DNA of 33,585 nucleotides from contig CAJFHC010000015.1 in the NCBI GenBank assembly GCA_904378045.1, forward strand, positions 1 to 33,585, given 5' to 3'. The notes beneath the pieces are model-generated. The model was given only the letters and a program-made list of their open reading frames with translations. It did no database searches and had not been told where the DNA came from. This document shows positions 17,339-24,435 of the stretch, piece by piece; positions within the stretch are counted from its first letter, which is position 1; the number at the start of each line of letters is the position of its first letter. This DNA comes from Candidatus Metalachnospira gallinarum (GTDB lineage Bacteria; Bacillota; Clostridia; Lachnospirales; Anaerotignaceae). The position numbers and the translations under genes are program-made.

Positions 17339-17429
17339 TGTCGAAAAAGTCCTTCGGGACTTTTTCGAGTTTAAATTAAGGCAATAAATCCGTATTTCTG
17401 CGAAAAGCCCTGAACTTTGTCAGGGCGCA
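17333..17429 (+). repeat. 97-bp double-hairpin intergenic repeat, copy 2
   Basis: It matches 33489-33585 at 95 of 97 bases. The first hairpin (17340-17368) is a 12-bp perfect stem with a TTCG loop and A5/T5 flanks, so it could stop transcription from both the aminotransferase gene and the convergent arcC. The second is longer here: CGTATTTCTGCG (17391-17402) pairs perfectly with CGCAGAAATACG (17426-17437), enclosing the GCCCTGA/TCAGGGC hairpin. Further small inverted repeats (GGCGGA/TCCGCC, GGAGTC/GACTCC) continue to about 17500, so the whole element may be nearer 170 bp. No coding capacity is seen in 17292-17572. Confidence 0.9.
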
Positions 17430-17541
17430 GAAATACGGGATTTTCCTCGGCGGAAATGAATTCCGCCTGCGGGATAAACTCAGGAGTCCCTTCGACTCCC
17501 GAACCCTCCCGCTCACAATGGATTAGTTTTTTGACAGTCTG

Positions 17542-17567
17542 GCCTGAGTATTAACTCAGGCATTTTT
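17542..17567 (+). terminator. Plus-strand intrinsic terminator at the convergent junction
   Basis: GCCTGAGT and ACTCAGGC form a perfect 8-bp stem with an ATTA loop followed by ATTTTT. The T-run is on the plus strand, so it guards arcC against read-through from the left and does not terminate arcC itself. Confidence 0.65.
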
Positions 17568-17572
17568 AATGC

Positions 17573-18505
17573 TTAAAGCGTTATCCTTGTTCCTGTTTTT
17601 CCGTTTATACCGTCCCTTGCCGTATTAAGATGGGTTATTATGGCCGTCCGTCCCTTTTTGCTTTTGGCGAAATCCACGGCGGCCTCCACCTTGGGCAGCA
17701 TGGAGCCGGGCGCGAAATGTCCCTCGGCTATATATTTTTCCATTTCAGAGACAGTGACATCTCTGAGTTCCTTCTGATTCGGCTTATTGAAGTTGACCGA
17801 TACGTTTTCCACGGCGGTCAGTATTACAAGACAGTCGGCGTCAAGCTCCTTGGCCATAAGACAGCTCGCGAAGTCCTTGTCTATGACGGCGCCCACGCCT
17901 CTCAGGTGGTTTCCGCCCTCCCTGGCGACGGGAATGCCGCCTCCTCCGGCCGCTATCACCACGGCTCCGCTGTTGACCAGCGTCTTTATTACGTCAAGCT
18001 CGACTATTTCCTTCGGCATCGGGGAGGGGATAGTCCTTCTGTAGCCCCTGCCGGAATCCTCGCATACGGTGTAGCCAAGACGCACAAGCTCGTCGGCCTC
18101 GTCCTTTGTCATAAAGCGGCCTATGGGCTTTGACGGCGATTTGAACGCCGGATCGCCCCTGTCAACTATGACCTGGGTTATAAGAGTGCAGACGCCCTTT
18201 GTGATGCCCCTGTCAAGCAGCTCCTCCCTGAGAGCGTTCTGAAGGTCGTAGCCTATATATCCCTGGCTCATGGCGTCGCAGACGGACATGGGTACTACGG
18301 GCATATCGGGCTGAGCCTTATTCAGCTCGCCCATAGCCGTGTTTATCATTCCGACCTGGGGGCCGTTGCCGTGGGAAAGTATTATGGTGTTTCCGTCCTC
18401 GATAAGGTCGGCTATCACCTTTACGGTCTTTTTTACGTTTTTCATCTGTTCCGGAAGCGTGTCGCCCAGGGCGTTGCCTCCGAGGGCTATAACGATTTTT
18501 TTCAT
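17573..18505 (-). CDS. arcC: Carbamate kinase (YqeA/ArcC type)
   Basis: Transfers phosphate between carbamoyl phosphate and ADP, here most likely making ATP plus carbamate (then CO2 and NH3). The 310 residues are the normal length. Signatures are MKKIVIALGGNALG, LSHGNGPQVGMIN, the SMSQGYIGY-like region, AAGGGGIPV, and IDKDFASCLMAKEL of the amino acid kinase fold. The start at 18505 is chosen because AGAGGTGG precedes it and the frame before it is not conserved-looking. It is the last gene of the leftward operon, downstream of the carbamoyltransferase YgeW, which is the expected source of its substrate. E. coli yqeA occupies the same role in its ygeW cluster. Confidence 0.95.
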   Translation of the reverse strand: MKKIVIALGGNALGDTLPEQMKNVKKTVKVIADLIEDGNTIILSHGNGPQVGMINTAMGELNKAQPDMPVVPMSVCDAMSQGYIGYDLQNALREELLDRGITKGVCTLITQVIVDRGDPAFKSPSKPIGRFMTKDEADELVRLGYTVCEDSGRGYRRTIPSPMPKEIVELDVIKTLVNSGAVVIAAGGGGIPVAREGGNHLRGVGAVIDKDFASCLMAKELDADCLVILTAVENVSVNFNKPNQKELRDVTVSEMEKYIAEGHFAPGSMLPKVEAAVDFAKSKKGRTAIITHLNTARDGINGKTGTRITL

Positions 18506-18529
18506 AATGCCACCTCTTTCAATCAAAGA

Positions 18530-18570
18530 AGGGCATCCGTACCGGCAGTGCCGGTCAGCGCGGACGCCCT
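18530..18570 (-). other. Stem-loop between ygeW and arcC
   Basis: AGGGC-TCCG arms (18530-18539 with 18561-18570, one mismatch) flank an inner perfect ACCGGC/GCCGGT hairpin (18541-18555). There is no T-run on either strand, so it is not an ordinary terminator. It fills most of the 81-bp gap and may be an RNA processing or stabilising structure that sets the ygeW:arcC ratio. Confidence 0.6.
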
Positions 18571-18586
18571 GCATATTCAACTCAGA

Positions 18587-19777
18587 TCATTTTTTTATTC
18601 TTTCAGGAGCGGAATTGAGCTTTTTAAGCATTTCCACGGGGTCTTTGACCTTAGCGAGGAATATCATGGCCGCTATGATATAGGGCTTGAAGCTTGCCTC
18701 CTTGTAAAGGGGCACTCTGTATCTGTCAAAAACGGTGTCCGCAACCTCTCCGGCCTGGCAGCTCACTCCCGTGATGTCGGCGGGGAGACAGTGAAGATAA
18801 AGGGCTTTTCCGTCCTTCGTGAGCTTCATCATTTCCTCGGTGCATTCCCAGTCCTTATGCTCGGCGTTCTGGGCTAAAAGCATCTGCTCAAGGGCGTTGA
18901 TACCTTCCATATCGCCTTTGGCGAAAAGCTCCGTCCTTTCCTCCATTGCTTTGTATGGAGCCCAGCTCTTGGGATAAACGATGTCGGCGTCCTTAAAGGC
19001 GTCCTCCATGCTGTTTGTCACTCTGAAACTTCCTCCGGAAGCGGCGGCGTTTTTCTCGGCCACCTTTTCCACGTCCTCCATTACCTCATATCCCTCGGGA
19101 TGGGCAAGCACTACGTCCATACCGAATCTTGTCATAAGCCCGATAACGCCCTGGGGAACGGAAAGGGGTTTTCCGTAGGAAGGGGAATAAGCCCAAGTCA
19201 TGGCAACTTTTTTGCCCTTGAGATTTTCCACGCCGCCGAACTCATGTATAAGATGGAGAGTATCGGCCATTACCTGGGTGGGGTGGTCGATATCGCACTG
19301 AAGGTTGACAAGGGTGGGGCGCTGCTCAAGCACGCCTGTCTCATAGCCTTCTTTAACGGCGTCGGCGAAATCGTGCATATATTTGTTGCCCTTTCCGATA
19401 TACATATCGTCCCTTATGCCGACCGTGTCAGCCATAAAAGACACCATATTGGCGGTCTCCCTGAGAGTTTCGCCGTGGGCTATCTGGGATTTTCCCTCGT
19501 CAAGGTCCTGCACCTCAAGGCCGAGAAGATTGCAGGCCGAGGCGTAGGAAAAACGGGTTCTTGTGGAGTTGTCACGGAAAATGGATATTCCCAGGCCGCT
19601 GTCAAATATTTTGCAGGACTTGTTCTGCTTCCTGAGCTCCCTGAGAGCGTCGGCAACGGCGAACACAGCGGCGATCTCGTCGTCGGTCTTTTCCCATGTG
19701 AGGAAAAAGTCGTTCATATACATATTTTTGCAGTCAAGGCTTTCAAGTTTTTTTACATATTTATCAAAGTCGCTCAT
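18587..19777 (-). CDS. ygeW: Knotted carbamoyltransferase YgeW
   Basis: A member of the aspartate/ornithine carbamoyltransferase superfamily whose YgeW branch has an unassigned physiological substrate. The 396 residues equal the E. coli YgeW length, much longer than OTCase (about 330). The carbamoyl-phosphate loop STRTR is at 71-75, DHPTQ at 164-168 and HCLP at 329-332, so the active-site residues are present. The N-terminus (LDCKNMYMNDFFLTWEKTDDE) is typical of this branch. GGAGGTC precedes the start. It lies between ygeY and arcC, suggesting phosphorolysis of a ureido compound to carbamoyl phosphate, then ATP by ArcC. The family call is strong; reaction direction is inferred. Confidence 0.93.
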   Translation of the reverse strand: MSDFDKYVKKLESLDCKNMYMNDFFLTWEKTDDEIAAVFAVADALRELRKQNKSCKIFDSGLGISIFRDNSTRTRFSYASACNLLGLEVQDLDEGKSQIAHGETLRETANMVSFMADTVGIRDDMYIGKGNKYMHDFADAVKEGYETGVLEQRPTLVNLQCDIDHPTQVMADTLHLIHEFGGVENLKGKKVAMTWAYSPSYGKPLSVPQGVIGLMTRFGMDVVLAHPEGYEVMEDVEKVAEKNAAASGGSFRVTNSMEDAFKDADIVYPKSWAPYKAMEERTELFAKGDMEGINALEQMLLAQNAEHKDWECTEEMMKLTKDGKALYLHCLPADITGVSCQAGEVADTVFDRYRVPLYKEASFKPYIIAAMIFLAKVKDPVEMLKKLNSAPERIKK

Positions 19778-19788
19778 CTTTTGACCTC

Positions 19789-19822
19789 CGTTATATAATC
19801 GTTATATGATTCGTTATATCAT
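19789..19822. repeat. Three 11-bp direct repeats at the ygeY/ygeW junction
   Basis: CGTTATATAAT, CGTTATATGAT and CGTTATATCAT occur at 19789, 19800 and 19812, differing only at position 9. The third overlaps the ygeY stop codon and the first abuts the ygeW ribosome binding site. No obvious hairpin is formed. Confidence 0.85.
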
Positions 19823-21012
19823 CCTTTGTACGTCATAGGCACGGCCGCGTAAACGGCAGCGCAGTTTATAAGATCCTGTTTCCACGTCTTTTCGTTGGGG
19901 GCGTGGGCTTCCTTTTCCTTTCCGGGGCCGAAGCCTATGCAGGGGATGCCGAAACGTCCCATGATCGAAACGCCGTTTGTGGAGAACGTCCATTTATCTA
20001 CAACCGGAGTTCCGAGTATATTGGTATGGGACTCAACAAGAGCCTTGCAGGCCGGATGATCCTCGGGGATGACCCAGGTGGGGAAGAACGCCTCCGTAGG
20101 ATAGGAAAGTCCTCTCCAGCTTGGTCTCGCGTAATCGTACATTGTAACCTCGGCATTGTATTTTTTGACCGAGGGAAGGGCCTTTATCTCGTCGAGGGCA
20201 GTAAGGTATGTCTCTCCGTTGGTGAGCCTTCTGTCTATGGAAATGGCGCACATATCAGCTACGGCGCAGCGTGAGGGCGAGTTGAAGAAAATTTCCGAAA
20301 CGGCGAGGGTGCCTTTTCCGAGGAACTCGTCATAATGAAGTTTATCGTTGAGCGCCTTTACTTCCTCTATGATCTCGGCCATTTTATAGATGGCGTTGTC
20401 GCCCCTTTCAGGAGCGGAACCGTGGCAGCTTATTCCTTCCACCTGCACACGGATCTCCATACGTCCTCTCTGGCCTCTGTATATCCTGTTGTCCGTGGGC
20501 TCGGTTATAACAACGAACTCGGGGCGTATCTTATCCTCGTTTATTATATACTGCCAGCAAAGGCCGTCGCAGTCCTCCTCCTGGACTGTTCCCGTAACGA
20601 GCACGGTGACGTCCTCGGGTATAAGGCCAAAATCTTTCATTATTTTCGCCCCGTATACGGAGCTTACGATGCCGCCGAGCTGGTCGGAGGCTCCTCTGCC
20701 GCCGATCTCCTCCTCGGTCTCATAGCCTTCATAGGGGTCAAATGTCCAGTTTGACATTTCACCGATGCCGACCGTGTCTATATGAGCGTCAAAGGCGATT
20801 ATTTTTTCGCCCTTTCCCATATATCCGAGGATATTTCCCATGGGGTCGATTTCAACTCTGTCAAAGCCGACCTCGTTCATTTCCTTTTCGATTCTTTTTA
20901 TTACAAGCTCCTCGGTGCAGCTTTCGCCGGGGATGGCGATAAGATCCCTCAAAAACTTTGTCATATTCGGAAGGTATCCCTTGGACGCCTCCAATATTTT
21001 CTCATAATCCAT
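19819..21012 (-). CDS. ygeY: YgeY-family M20-type hydrolase
   Basis: A zinc-dependent amidohydrolase/peptidase of the M20 fold, YgeY branch, usually annotated as a selenium-metabolism-linked hydrolase because it co-occurs with selenium-dependent molybdenum hydroxylases. The 397 residues contain H77 and D79 in DAHIDTVG, D110 in [11 protein letters not shown]145-E146 in QEEDCDG, D/E ligand TEPTDN, and a C-terminal AHAPNE histidine, so the metal site is complete. The likely substrate is an N-carbamoyl or ureido amino acid. AGGAGG precedes the start, which overlaps the regulator gene by 11 bases. Co-located with ygeW and arcC, as in E. coli. Confidence 0.93.
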   Translation of the reverse strand: MDYEKILEASKGYLPNMTKFLRDLIAIPGESCTEELVIKRIEKEMNEVGFDRVEIDPMGNILGYMGKGEKIIAFDAHIDTVGIGEMSNWTFDPYEGYETEEEIGGRGASDQLGGIVSSVYGAKIMKDFGLIPEDVTVLVTGTVQEEDCDGLCWQYIINEDKIRPEFVVITEPTDNRIYRGQRGRMEIRVQVEGISCHGSAPERGDNAIYKMAEIIEEVKALNDKLHYDEFLGKGTLAVSEIFFNSPSRCAVADMCAISIDRRLTNGETYLTALDEIKALPSVKKYNAEVTMYDYARPSWRGLSYPTEAFFPTWVIPEDHPACKALVESHTNILGTPVVDKWTFSTNGVSIMGRFGIPCIGFGPGKEKEAHAPNEKTWKQDLINCAAVYAAVPMTYKG

Positions 21013-21664
21013 TTTTAATTCCTCCTGTCATTTTTTTGCCCATATCAATATAGTTATAAAGAGTAAATTTTGAAATATTGAAATAAGAAGCCACTTTGTC
21101 GCCCGATCTGGTAATAAGGAAGGCTCCGGTATCGTTGAGGAAACGGATAGCCTTTATTTTATCGTCCTTTGTCATAAGGGCGACGGGCTTTCCGACGAGC
21201 CTGACCGACTGTTCTATAAGGTCGTCCAGCAGGCTTTCCACATCGGAAGTGATTTTAGGGGCGGAATTTTTGGAGTCCACCGTTCCCGTAAAGGAGCGGA
21301 TGGCGTTTTCCGCCAGAGCAAGATATGTTATGTCAAAGTTTATTGAAAAAACTCCCTCGACTCTGCCTTCGTCATTTTTGATGTATATCGTGGTAGACCT
21401 GAGAATTTTTCCGTCGTCGGTTTTTGTAAAATAGGAAAGACGATCCTCCACGGCTCCGCCCTCGGTCAAGGCGTCGATAACTGCCTGGGACGGGCCGTCG
21501 CCGACATTCCTTCCGGTCACATGGCCGTTTTCTATGAGTGAGATGGAGCTTATGGTCTCATCTCCCGGTTTTATGTCGTGAACAACGATCTCACAGTTTT
21601 CGCCGAACTGCGCCGCCAGACCCCTGCTCAGACGGGTAAGAAAATCCATCATTTTTTTATCCAT
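21002..21664 (-). CDS. YheO-type PAS/HTH transcriptional regulator
   Basis: A predicted ligand-sensing DNA-binding protein of 220 residues. Residues about 8-125 form a YheO-like PAS domain ([16 protein letters not shown] at its start and [14 protein letters not shown] at its end). Residues about 160-215 match the HTH_22-type helix-turn-helix ([33 protein letters not shown]). It is the first gene of the leftward operon, transcribed divergently from the acyl-CoA dehydrogenase, and is well placed to control both. E. coli uses a different regulator class (YgeV) in its cluster. The ligand is unknown; a purine or ureide is a reasonable guess. GGGGGA precedes the start. Confidence 0.88.
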   Translation of the reverse strand: MDKKMMDFLTRLSRGLAAQFGENCEIVVHDIKPGDETISSISLIENGHVTGRNVGDGPSQAVIDALTEGGAVEDRLSYFTKTDDGKILRSTTIYIKNDEGRVEGVFSINFDITYLALAENAIRSFTGTVDSKNSAPKITSDVESLLDDLIEQSVRLVGKPVALMTKDDKIKAIRFLNDTGAFLITRSGDKVASYFNISKFTLYNYIDMGKKMTGGIKNGL

Positions 21665-21679
21665 GTAAAATATCCCCCT

Positions 21680-21699
21680 ATATGCTTATAATAGCATAT
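21680..21699. promoter_or_regulatory. Inverted repeat overlapping the regulator promoter
   Basis: ATATGCT and AGCATAT form perfect 7-bp arms around a TATAAT core. The palindrome covers the predicted minus-strand -10 element (21688-21693), the usual place for an autorepressor operator. No experimental support. Confidence 0.55.
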
Positions 21700-21715
21700 C
21701 GGCGTTTAAAATCAA
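21688..21715 (-). promoter_or_regulatory. Putative promoter of the regulator-ygeY-ygeW-arcC operon
   Basis: On the minus strand TTGATT (21715-21710) and TATTAT (21693-21688) are spaced by 16 bases. The start codon lies 24 bases beyond, leaving a short leader with the ribosome binding site. Confidence 0.55.
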
Positions 21716-21777
21716 TAGATTATTTAGAATATCAAAAAAAAATTTAGATTAAGCTCAGCCGTCTCAAAACAGATTTG

Positions 21778-21806
21778 TTGACATTGAGATTCAATGCATT
21801 TATGAT
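21778..21806 (+). promoter_or_regulatory. Putative promoter of the acyl-CoA dehydrogenase-guaD-hyuA-mocA unit
   Basis: TTGACA (21778-21783) and TATGAT (21801-21806) have a 17-base spacer, a near-consensus sigma-A promoter. The spacer contains the inverted repeat CATTGA-GAT-TCAATG (21782-21796), which could be bound by a repressor or activator. The start codon is 57 bases past the -10. Confidence 0.72.
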
Positions 21807-21862
21807 TTAATTAGAAATATAATAATCAGCAATATAATAACGAGCTTACAGGAGGGATAACT

Positions 21863-23005
21863 ATGGGATTTAAACTTACACCGGATCATGAGGCTATAAT
21901 CGCCGACGTCAGAGCGTTCGCCAAAAAAGAGATTGCGCCGTTCGCGGCCGAGATAGACGCCGAGTCAAAATTTCCGGCAGAAATAATAAAGAAAATGGCC
22001 GAGCTTGGATATATGGGCATCAACATTCCCGAGGAGTACGGCGGAGCCGGCCTTGACGACGTATATAAAGTCCTTGTTGTAAGGGAAATAGCCAAGTGCT
22101 GCGCCTCCACGGCGGAAATACTCGCTGTTCAGTCCCTTGTGAACGATATTCTCGTGACAAAGGGCACTAAGGAGCAGAAAGAAAAATACCTTCCCATGGT
22201 GGCCGAGGGAAGGATAGGCGCCTTCGCCCTTACCGAGGCCGGAGCCGGTTCAGACGCCAGCGCCGCGAGAACAAAGGCCGTATCCGACGGAGACAACTAT
22301 ATTATCAACGGCTCAAAATGCTTCATAAGCAATATGGGGCCCGAAGAAGGAGACTATGTAATACTTATCGCCCTTACGAACCCTTCGGCGGGAGTAAAGG
22401 GAATGAGCGCCATTATAGTTGACAGGGGCACTCCCGGATTCTCCATCGGAAAGGTGGAGGACAAGATGGGCATAAGGGGAGCGGCCGTTTCCGAGCTCGT
22501 TTTTGAGGACTGCGTCGTTCCCAAGACAAATCTCATCGGCAAAGAGGGCGAGGGCTTCAAAATAGCCATGTCCGCCCTTGACGGAGGAAGGATAGGCATA
22601 GCGGCTCAGGCTCTCGGAATCGCCGAGGCTGCCATAGACGCCTCCGTGGAATATTCAAAACAGCGCAGCCAGTTCGGAAAGCCCATTTCCGCTCTCCAGG
22701 GAATACAGTGGTACCTCGCCGATATGGCCACCCGCACGGAAGCGGCCAAGCTGCTCATACTTCAGGCGGCGGATATGCGCTCAAGGGGCGAGAACGTGAC
22801 AAAGGAAGCGGCTATGGCAAAATATTTCGCGTCCGAAAACGCCGTATACGTTACGGACAGGGCTGTGCAGATACATGGCGGCTACGGCTATATGAAGGAT
22901 TATCCCATCGAAAGAATGTACAGGGACGCGAGGATAACGCCTCTTTACGAGGGCACCAGCGAGGTTCAGAAAATGGTAATCTCAAGGGCCGTCATCGGAA
23001 AATGA
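21863..23005 (+). CDS. Short-chain acyl-CoA dehydrogenase family flavoprotein
   Basis: A complete 380-residue acyl-CoA dehydrogenase: N-terminal helical domain (1-120), beta domain with FALTEAGAGSDA for FAD and substrate binding (about 125-235), and C-terminal helical domain with RSQFGKPISALQ, QIHGGYGY and the catalytic Glu E363 in LYEGTSE. It resembles butyryl-CoA dehydrogenase (Bcd). No etfA/etfB, thiolase or CoA transferase lies nearby, so a role in a full butyrate pathway is not shown here. Its position, divergent from the YheO-type regulator and upstream of guaD, points to a role in the purine/ureide pathway or in disposing of electrons from it. The substrate is unknown. AGGAGGG precedes the ATG. 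Confidence 0.93.
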   Translation: MGFKLTPDHEAIIADVRAFAKKEIAPFAAEIDAESKFPAEIIKKMAELGYMGINIPEEYGGAGLDDVYKVLVVREIAKCCASTAEILAVQSLVNDILVTKGTKEQKEKYLPMVAEGRIGAFALTEAGAGSDASAARTKAVSDGDNYIINGSKCFISNMGPEEGDYVILIALTNPSAGVKGMSAIIVDRGTPGFSIGKVEDKMGIRGAAVSELVFEDCVVPKTNLIGKEGEGFKIAMSALDGGRIGIAAQALGIAEAAIDASVEYSKQRSQFGKPISALQGIQWYLADMATRTEAAKLLILQAADMRSRGENVTKEAAMAKYFASENAVYVTDRAVQIHGGYGYMKDYPIERMYRDARITPLYEGTSEVQKMVISRAVIGK

Positions 23006-23049
23006 CATCAAAAATGACATCAAAAATGACATCAAAAAATGACATCGGA
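23001..23049 (+). repeat. 12-bp tandem repeat spanning the acyl-CoA dehydrogenase stop codon
   Basis: AATGACATCAAA occurs three times perfectly (23001, 23013, 23025) and once more with a changed end at 23038. Because the unit is 12 bp, the TGA stop is repeated in frame at 23003, 23015 and 23027. Confidence 0.9.
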
Positions 23050-23056
23050 ATTTGTC

Positions 23057-23108
23057 ATTGAAAAATAATATTGAAAAATAATATTGAAAAATAATATTGA
23101 AAAATAAT
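23057..23108 (+). repeat. 13-bp tandem repeat upstream of guaD
   Basis: Four perfect head-to-tail copies of ATTGAAAAATAAT. Both this array and the preceding 12-bp array end in ATCGGAATTTG, suggesting that the two arose from related events. The array ends 28 bases before the guanine deaminase start. Confidence 0.92.
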
Positions 23109-23135
23109 ATCGGAATTTGACTACGGGAGTTTGAT

Positions 23136-24398
23136 ATGATGGATTTTGTTTTGCGAGGCAATATAATTTATTCCGAGGACAAGGATAGGCTGAGTGTCAC
23201 GGAAAACGGCTATGCCGTATGCGTCGGGGGCGTCTCCAAAGGCGTGTTTGAGACGCTGCCGGAGGAATACGCCGGCCTTGAGACGGTGGACTGCGGCGGG
23301 AAGCTGATAGTTCCCGGGTTTGTCGATCTTCACGTCCACGCTCCTCAGTACGGTTTCAGAAGCGTGGGAATGGACTGCGAGCTTTTGGAGTGGCTCAACA
23401 GGCACGCCTTTCCCGAGGAAAGCAAATTTTCAGACGCCGGTTACGCCGCCGCAGCGTATAAAATCTTCGTGGACGATCTTGCCTCCGGCTTTACTTCAAG
23501 AGCCTGCGTGTTTGGCACCCTGCACAGGGAAGCGACTGCCGTATTGGCCGGGCTCATAGAAAAAAGCGGGCTGAAGGCAATGGTCGGAAAGGTGAATATG
23601 GACAGGAACAGCCCGGATTATCTCCGTGAGAAATCATGGAGGGAGTCCGTTTCGCGGACCGAGGAATATATAGACGAGCTTAAGGGATTTAAAAACGTGC
23701 GTCCCATAATAACTCCGAGATTCGTTCCGTCCTGCACGGACGAGCTGATGGAAGGTCTTAAGGGCATAATCGAAAAAACGGGGCTCCCCGTCCAGTCCCA
23801 TCTTTCGGAAAATCCGGAGGAGATCGCGTGGGTGAAGGAGCTTTGCCCGGACTGTCCGACCTACGGCGACGTATATGATAAATACGGCATGCTCTCGGCC
23901 TCGTCCATAATGGCGCACTGCGTGCATCTTACGGAAAGGGAGATCATGCTTTTAAAGGACAGGGGAGCCTTTGTCGCCCACTGCCCGGAATCCAATATGA
24001 ATCTCGCCTCCGGCATAGCTCCCGTATCAAGACTTCTTCACGAGGGAATAAACGTAGGCCTCGGCTCGGATGTCGCCGGAGGCACCACGCTGTCGATACC
24101 GGCGGCGATGACTCTGGCCGTGCAGAACTCCAAAATATACTGGAGGTATATCGACAATAAATATCCTCCGCTCAGGCTTGAAAACGTGTTTTATCTCGCC
24201 ACCGAGGGAGGAGGTAAATTCTTCGGAAAGGCCGGGTCGTTAAAAAACGGCTATGAGTTTGACGCCCTTGTGCTTGACGACTCAAACATAAAAACAACGG
24301 TGGACTTTTCGGTCAGGGAAAGGCTGGAAAGACTCATATATTTGGGCGGCAGATCAAATATCGTTTCCAAATATGTTTCGGGAGTAAAGATTTTTTGA
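23136..24398 (+). CDS. guaD: Guanine deaminase (amidohydrolase family)
   Basis: Hydrolyses guanine to xanthine and ammonia. The 420 residues carry the guanine deaminase signature PGFVDLHVHAPQY. Expected zinc ligands are H66 and H68, H222 in SHLSENPEE, H261 in MAHCVHL and D312 in GLGSDVAGG. The segments LLEWLNRHAFPEE, GTLHREAT and GKVNMDRNSPDY are typical of the clostridial and eukaryotic GuaD form. The related SsnA amidohydrolase sits in the equivalent E. coli cluster, but these motifs favour GuaD. GGGAG lies seven bases before the first of two adjacent ATG codons (23136, 23139). It follows the acyl-CoA dehydrogenase by 130 bp of repeats and precedes hyuA by 37 bases. Confidence 0.9.
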   Translation: MMDFVLRGNIIYSEDKDRLSVTENGYAVCVGGVSKGVFETLPEEYAGLETVDCGGKLIVPGFVDLHVHAPQYGFRSVGMDCELLEWLNRHAFPEESKFSDAGYAAAAYKIFVDDLASGFTSRACVFGTLHREATAVLAGLIEKSGLKAMVGKVNMDRNSPDYLREKSWRESVSRTEEYIDELKGFKNVRPIITPRFVPSCTDELMEGLKGIIEKTGLPVQSHLSENPEEIAWVKELCPDCPTYGDVYDKYGMLSASSIMAHCVHLTEREIMLLKDRGAFVAHCPESNMNLASGIAPVSRLLHEGINVGLGSDVAGGTTLSIPAAMTLAVQNSKIYWRYIDNKYPPLRLENVFYLATEGGGKFFGKAGSLKNGYEFDALVLDDSNIKTTVDFSVRERLERLIYLGGRSNIVSKYVSGVKIF

Positions 24399-24435
24399 CG
24401 GCTTAAGAAAATAAATTTTAAGGCAGGCGAATTAT

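Noticed and set aside
17542..17567. Terminator of arcC
   Set aside because: The T-run is on the plus strand; on the minus strand the hairpin is followed by CAGACTGTC, so it cannot be an intrinsic terminator for arcC.
17787..19798. Plus-strand open frames of 85-232 codons opposite arcC and ygeW
   Set aside because: They are antisense to genes with clear family motifs and carry no motifs or ribosome sites of their own.
21665..21862. Purine (guanine/adenine or xanthine) riboswitch before the acyl-CoA dehydrogenase gene
   Set aside because: None of the conserved three-way-junction loop sequences are visible; the region is better explained by divergent promoters and palindromes.
22980..23061. 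C-terminal extension of an acyl-CoA dehydrogenase variant encoded by the 12-bp repeats
   Set aside because: A Met-Thr-Ser-Lys repeat is readable only in a different frame from the enzyme; in the enzyme's own frame each unit brings a stop codon.
23001..23108. CRISPR array
   Set aside because: The repeats are head-to-tail with no spacers, units are only 12 and 13 bp, and there are no cas genes.
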